From the NCBI GenBank assembly GCA_029936315.1, contig JAPYTD010000009.1, positions 61,828-98,308 on the forward strand: a stretch of 36,481 nucleotides of DNA. The letters run 5' to 3'. Below, one piece after another: positions 33,480 to 36,481 of the stretch. The position numbers were made by a program, and so were the translations under genes. The notes below the pieces were generated by a model. The model had not been told where the DNA came from, did no database searches, and saw only the letters and a list, made by a program, of their open reading frames with translations. The stretch is from Planctomycetota bacterium. GTDB taxonomy: Bacteria > Planctomycetota > UBA1135 > UBA2386. Positions within the stretch are counted from its first letter, which is position 1, and the number at the start of each line of letters is the position of its first letter.

Positions 33480-34949
33480 CTATGCCAACAGCTCGCGCAC
33501 GACCCTTGCCGGCTCGACGCCAGTGAGCTTCATGTCGAGGCCTTGGAACGGCACCGACAGGCGTTGGTGGTCGATGCCCAACTGCCGCAGCATCGTCGCG
33601 TGCAAGTCGCGCACGTGCACGATGTCCTCAACCGCGCTGTAGCCGAGTTCATCGGTCGCGCCATAGCTGACGCCGCCCTTGATGCCGCCGCCGGCCATGA
33701 ACATCGAAAAGCCTTTGATGTGGTGGTCGCGGCCGGGATCCTTGCCGCCGCCCTGGCTCATCGGCGTGCGGCCAAACTCACCTCCCCAAATCACCAACGT
33801 GTCCTCGAGCATGCCGCGCCGCTTGAGGTCTGCGATCAACGCCGCGGTCGGTTGGTCGGTGAGTCGACTGCAGATGCCCATGTACTTCCGAATGCCACCG
33901 TGGTGGTCCCAACCGCGATGGTAGAGCTGGATGAAACGCACGCCGCGTTCGGCGAGGCGGCGCGCTAGCAAACAGTTGCTCGCATACGAACCGTCGCCGG
34001 GCTTGGCGCCATACATGTCGAGCACCGATTGCGGTTCGTCCGAGACGTCCATCAGCTCCGGTACCGACGTCTGCATACGGAACGCAAGTTCGTACTGCGC
34101 GATGCGCGATTCGATTTCGGGGTCGAGCGTTTGCTCGGCACGCAGCCGGTTGAGATCACGCACCGCCGCGATCATATCCATCTGTCGATCACTCGAGATA
34201 CCCGGCGGACTGGCGACGTAGTGCACCGCGTCTCCCTTGGAGTGGAACTCAACTCCTTGGAAGCGGCTGTCCAGAAATCCGTTCGACCACTGGCGCGCGG
34301 CAATGGGTTGCGGGTTGCGGCCACCAACACTGGTCAAGACAACAAAGCCCGGCAGGTCACTGCCGATCGAACCAAGTCCGTAGTTGGTCCACGCCCCCAT
34401 GCTCGGACGGCCCGAGACCAGGCTGCCGGTGTTCATGAACGTGTGCGCCGGATCATGGTTGATCTGCTCGGTCACCATCGACCGCACGATGGCGATGTCG
34501 TCGGCAATCGAAGCGATGTGCGGCAAATTGCTGCTGATGAGTTGGCCGCTCTCGCCAAACCTTGCGAAGCTCGCCCGTGGACCTAGGCACGTCAGTGGCT
34601 TGCCCTGCAACTGTGCGATCGGCATGCCTTTGGTGAAGCTCTCCGGCATCGGCGTGCCATCGAGCTTGGCGAGCGCGGGCTTCTCGTCGAACGTCTCAAG
34701 TTGGCTCGGTCCACCGGCCATGCACAAGAAGATGACGCGCTTCGCCTTCGGCACGAAGTGGCGTGGGTTGACGACTCCTGCGTAGTGCTCGTCGTTGGTT
34801 ACTGGCGCCGCAGCGCATGCTCTTGGCTTTGGGCCTACCGGCAACAGCTGCGACAACGCCGCCCCACCGAGCCCCATCGACAGCGATCCCAGCAGGCGTC
34901 GCCTGGTCAGATTGGCCAACACAGCGAACTTGTTGCTCGGATCAATCAC
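33480..34949 (-). CDS. DUF1501 protein, Tat-exported
   Basis: A 489-residue protein. A twin-arginine-type signal (LTRRRLLGSLSMGLGGAALS) precedes the DUF1501 domain: KAKRVIFLCMAGGPSQLETFD, FTKGMPIAQLQG, YHRGWDHHGGI, VIWGGEFGRTPMSQ with GRDHHIKGFSMFMAGGG and DLHATMLRQLGID. This domain has an alkaline-phosphatase/sulfatase-like fold with conserved metal-type His/Asp residues. It is abundant in Planctomycetota, where it is nearly always paired with a DUF1549/DUF1553 gene. The start is GTG 34949, overlapping the DUF1553 stop by 8 bases; a second GTG lies a few codons in. Its substrate is unknown; planctomycetal surface-polymer processing has been suggested for the pair. Confidence 0.95.
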   Translation of the reverse strand: MIDPSNKFAVLANLTRRRLLGSLSMGLGGAALSQLLPVGPKPRACAAAPVTNDEHYAGVVNPRHFVPKAKRVIFLCMAGGPSQLETFDEKPALAKLDGTPMPESFTKGMPIAQLQGKPLTCLGPRASFARFGESGQLISSNLPHIASIADDIAIVRSMVTEQINHDPAHTFMNTGSLVSGRPSMGAWTNYGLGSIGSDLPGFVVLTSVGGRNPQPIAARQWSNGFLDSRFQGVEFHSKGDAVHYVASPPGISSDRQMDMIAAVRDLNRLRAEQTLDPEIESRIAQYELAFRMQTSVPELMDVSDEPQSVLDMYGAKPGDGSYASNCLLARRLAERGVRFIQLYHRGWDHHGGIRKYMGICSRLTDQPTAALIADLKRRGMLEDTLVIWGGEFGRTPMSQGGGKDPGRDHHIKGFSMFMAGGGIKGGVSYGATDELGYSAVEDIVHVRDLHATMLRQLGIDHQRLSVPFQGLDMKLTGVEPARVVRELLA

Positions 34950-36481
34950 GGCTAATGGTCTCGTGGAGGTTGAGGATGGTGCGTGTCAACTGGGTCCAAG
35001 CGGCGTGCTCGATCACCACGATCGACGCATCGCGCGGGGAGTGCCCGACGGCGAGCAAGGCGGCCGCCGCCTTCGGGTTCTTGGCGAAGTGCTTACGTCC
35101 GGCAACCAGTAGTTTGCGCAACACATCGACTTCAGCGGCACTTGGCGTGCGCGCCGTGGCCTCGCGCATGGCCCACGCAATGCCGTCACGATCGTTGCCA
35201 AACTTGGCCTGCAACGCGCGTTGCGCAAAGGCGCGCGCCGCTTCGACGAACACCGGATCGTTCATCAACGTCAACGCCGCCAGCGGCGTGTTGGAAATCG
35301 GTCGCTGGGCGGTGCACTCCTCGCGCGTCGGCGCATCGAACGCCCGCAACATCGGGTGCAAGAATTGCCTCTGCCAGTGCACGTAGACGCCACGACGCCA
35401 ACGATCCCGGTCTTGGTCAGCACGATACCTGCGCGGCGGGAAGTTGAGGTGGCGGTAGTAGCCAGCGGGCTGCGGTGGCTTGGCGCTCGGGCCGCCAACG
35501 TGATCGACCAGCAAACCGCTAACCTGCAATGCGATGTCGCGCACCATCTCGGCCGGCAATCGTTGCCTGGATTGCCGCGCATAAAATTCGTTGAGCGGAT
35601 CGCGATTGGCGACACCAGAGTGCGCCATCGATGCCTGCTGGTAGGTGCGCGACGAAACGATGCGCCGTACCAACGCTTTCACGTCCCAACCAGAATCGAC
35701 AAAGTCGATCGCCAGTTGATCAAGCAACGCCGAGTGATTCGGCGGTTTGCCCTGCCCACCAAAGTCCTCGGGCGACGGGCAAAGCGCCGTTCCGAACAGC
35801 ATCGCCCAGGTGCGATTGACAAACACGCGCGCGGTCAAGCCGGCGACGCCCGCCTCGCGACCGACGAGCCACTTCGCCAGGTCCATGCGATTCGCCCGCC
35901 CGTGGGTGTCAAGTTTGCCAAGGAACGACGGGATCGCCGGCTCGACGACCGGGCCAGAATCATCCAGCCAATCGCCACGCGGCAGGACCTTGACCGTGCG
36001 GGGTTTGGCAAGCGCCTTCGTGACCAACATGCTCGGCATTTCCTTGTCGAGCGCTTGCGCTGTGTGATCTAGCTCCTCGAGACGCGCGCGCACCAAAGCA
36101 ACGCTGGCAGCCGTCTTCGCGTGATGCTTCGCGATCGTCGCACGCTGGGACTTCGTGCGTTGCTCGCGAATCGTACGCAAGGCCTCGACCACCTCGGCGG
36201 GTGCCACCGAAGTGCGAACGCCGGCATCGTCCCAATGCACTGTGCCACCCGACTGCGTGAACGCCCAACCGGTGACGACGTCGCCCGGCTTCAGGCCGAT
36301 GTCCTTCGCATGAATCTCAAGGCACGTCCACTCTCCCGTCGCGGGCAACGCTCCCATGCGACGATAGCCCTGCCAGGACTTCGTCTTGCGGCCATAGTTG
36401 ATGGCGTCACTGCCCCACACGGCACGATGGATCCAATCGCCGTTGGTGAAGAACTGCAACATGACAGCCTCCGGCGAGGAC
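34942..36481 (-). CDS. DUF1553 (PSD1) protein, 5' end cut by the window edge
   Basis: The visible 512 or so residues run off the window at 36481; codons before the first internal ATG (36462) stay open in frame (SSPEAV), so the true start lies outside. The DUF1553 region has RMDLAKWLVGREAGVAGLTA, RVFVNRTWAMLFGTAL, SPEDFGGQGKPPNHSALLD, SRTYQQAS, ARQSRQRLPAEMVRDIAL, and a C-terminal LMNDPVFVEAARAFAQR with ARTPSAAEVD. Upstream of it is a sandwich-like part (GEWTCLEIHAKDIGLKPGD) plus a helical insert. A DUF1549 domain, and perhaps a cytochrome-c-like domain, would be expected in the missing N-terminus. It is translationally coupled to the DUF1501 gene. Confidence 0.93.
   Translation of the reverse strand, partial: SSPEAVMLQFFTNGDWIHRAVWGSDAINYGRKTKSWQGYRRMGALPATGEWTCLEIHAKDIGLKPGDVVTGWAFTQSGGTVHWDDAGVRTSVAPAEVVEALRTIREQRTKSQRATIAKHHAKTAASVALVRARLEELDHTAQALDKEMPSMLVTKALAKPRTVKVLPRGDWLDDSGPVVEPAIPSFLGKLDTHGRANRMDLAKWLVGREAGVAGLTARVFVNRTWAMLFGTALCPSPEDFGGQGKPPNHSALLDQLAIDFVDSGWDVKALVRRIVSSRTYQQASMAHSGVANRDPLNEFYARQSRQRLPAEMVRDIALQVSGLLVDHVGGPSAKPPQPAGYYRHLNFPPRRYRADQDRDRWRRGVYVHWQRQFLHPMLRAFDAPTREECTAQRPISNTPLAALTLMNDPVFVEAARAFAQRALQAKFGNDRDGIAWAMREATARTPSAAEVDVLRKLLVAGRKHFAKNPKAAAALLAVGHSPRDASIVVIEHAAWTQLTRTILNLHETISRD

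Noticed and set aside
33090..33968. Plus-strand open frame covering the infC leader and the DUF1501 3' end
   Set aside because: Most of it is antisense to DUF1501 and infC; the part in the gap shows no motif and no good start.
1..36481. CRISPR array, insertion sequence, prophage or toxin-antitoxin genes
   Set aside because: No regularly spaced repeats, transposase motifs, phage structural genes or small toxin/antitoxin pairs were seen on either strand.

Overview
The window is a GC-rich, gene-dense chromosomal segment. A paired DUF1553/DUF1501 cassette at the right edge and a DUF58 / von Willebrand A / TPR / BatD operon at the left suggest a Planctomycetota (or closely related PVC-type) bacterium. 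Weak or absent Shine-Dalgarno sites and several TTG/GTG starts fit this. The lineage is inferred from gene content; no rRNA is present to confirm it.

Layout. (1) 1-249: a tRNA-Leu(UAA) on the minus strand, with a 55-bp direct repeat that copies its 3' end 131 bp away. (2) 329-6179, minus strand: a Bat-type operon (DUF58, DUF4381-like protein, BatA-like VWA, BatB-like VWA, TPR lipoprotein-like/secreted protein, BatD-like protein). Every junction is a start/stop overlap, and no MoxR ATPase gene sits upstream. (3) 6342-11809, plus strand: a sigma-54 response regulator followed by a 1336-residue TPR protein. (4) 11743-22349, minus strand: an exosortase-type exopolysaccharide locus. In transcription order it encodes a Wza-like lipoprotein, a Wzz-like chain-length protein without a kinase domain, an O-antigen-ligase-like protein, a glutamine amidotransferase, two GT4 glycosyltransferases, an exosortase fused to an EpsI domain, and an XrtA-type polysaccharide deacetylase. 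The regulator and TPR protein of region 3 are probably the PrsR-like and PrsT-like members of this system. (5) 22564-25419, plus: a large secreted or anchored protein with carboxypeptidase-regulatory-like (Ig-fold) repeats. (6) 25451-27866, plus: a compact set of small metabolic genes (RidA, a lipoprotein phosphatase, a thioredoxin-like ferredoxin, a hotdog thioesterase, an alpha/beta hydrolase). (7) 27874-33163, minus: infC, then an actinobacterial-style fused 2-oxoglutarate dehydrogenase/succinyltransferase, then a DUF3500 lipoprotein. (8) 33480-36481, minus: a DUF1553 protein cut by the window edge, followed by a Tat-exported DUF1501 protein.

The most notable items are the exosortase polysaccharide locus, which has several active-site substitutions and no PEP-CTERM substrate in view; the fused E2-E1 2-oxoglutarate dehydrogenase next to infC; the tightly coupled MoxR-less Bat operon; and the duplicated tRNA-Leu 3' end. 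I saw no CRISPR array, no insertion sequence and no recognisable prophage gene. Many long antisense open frames exist but are codon-bias shadows.
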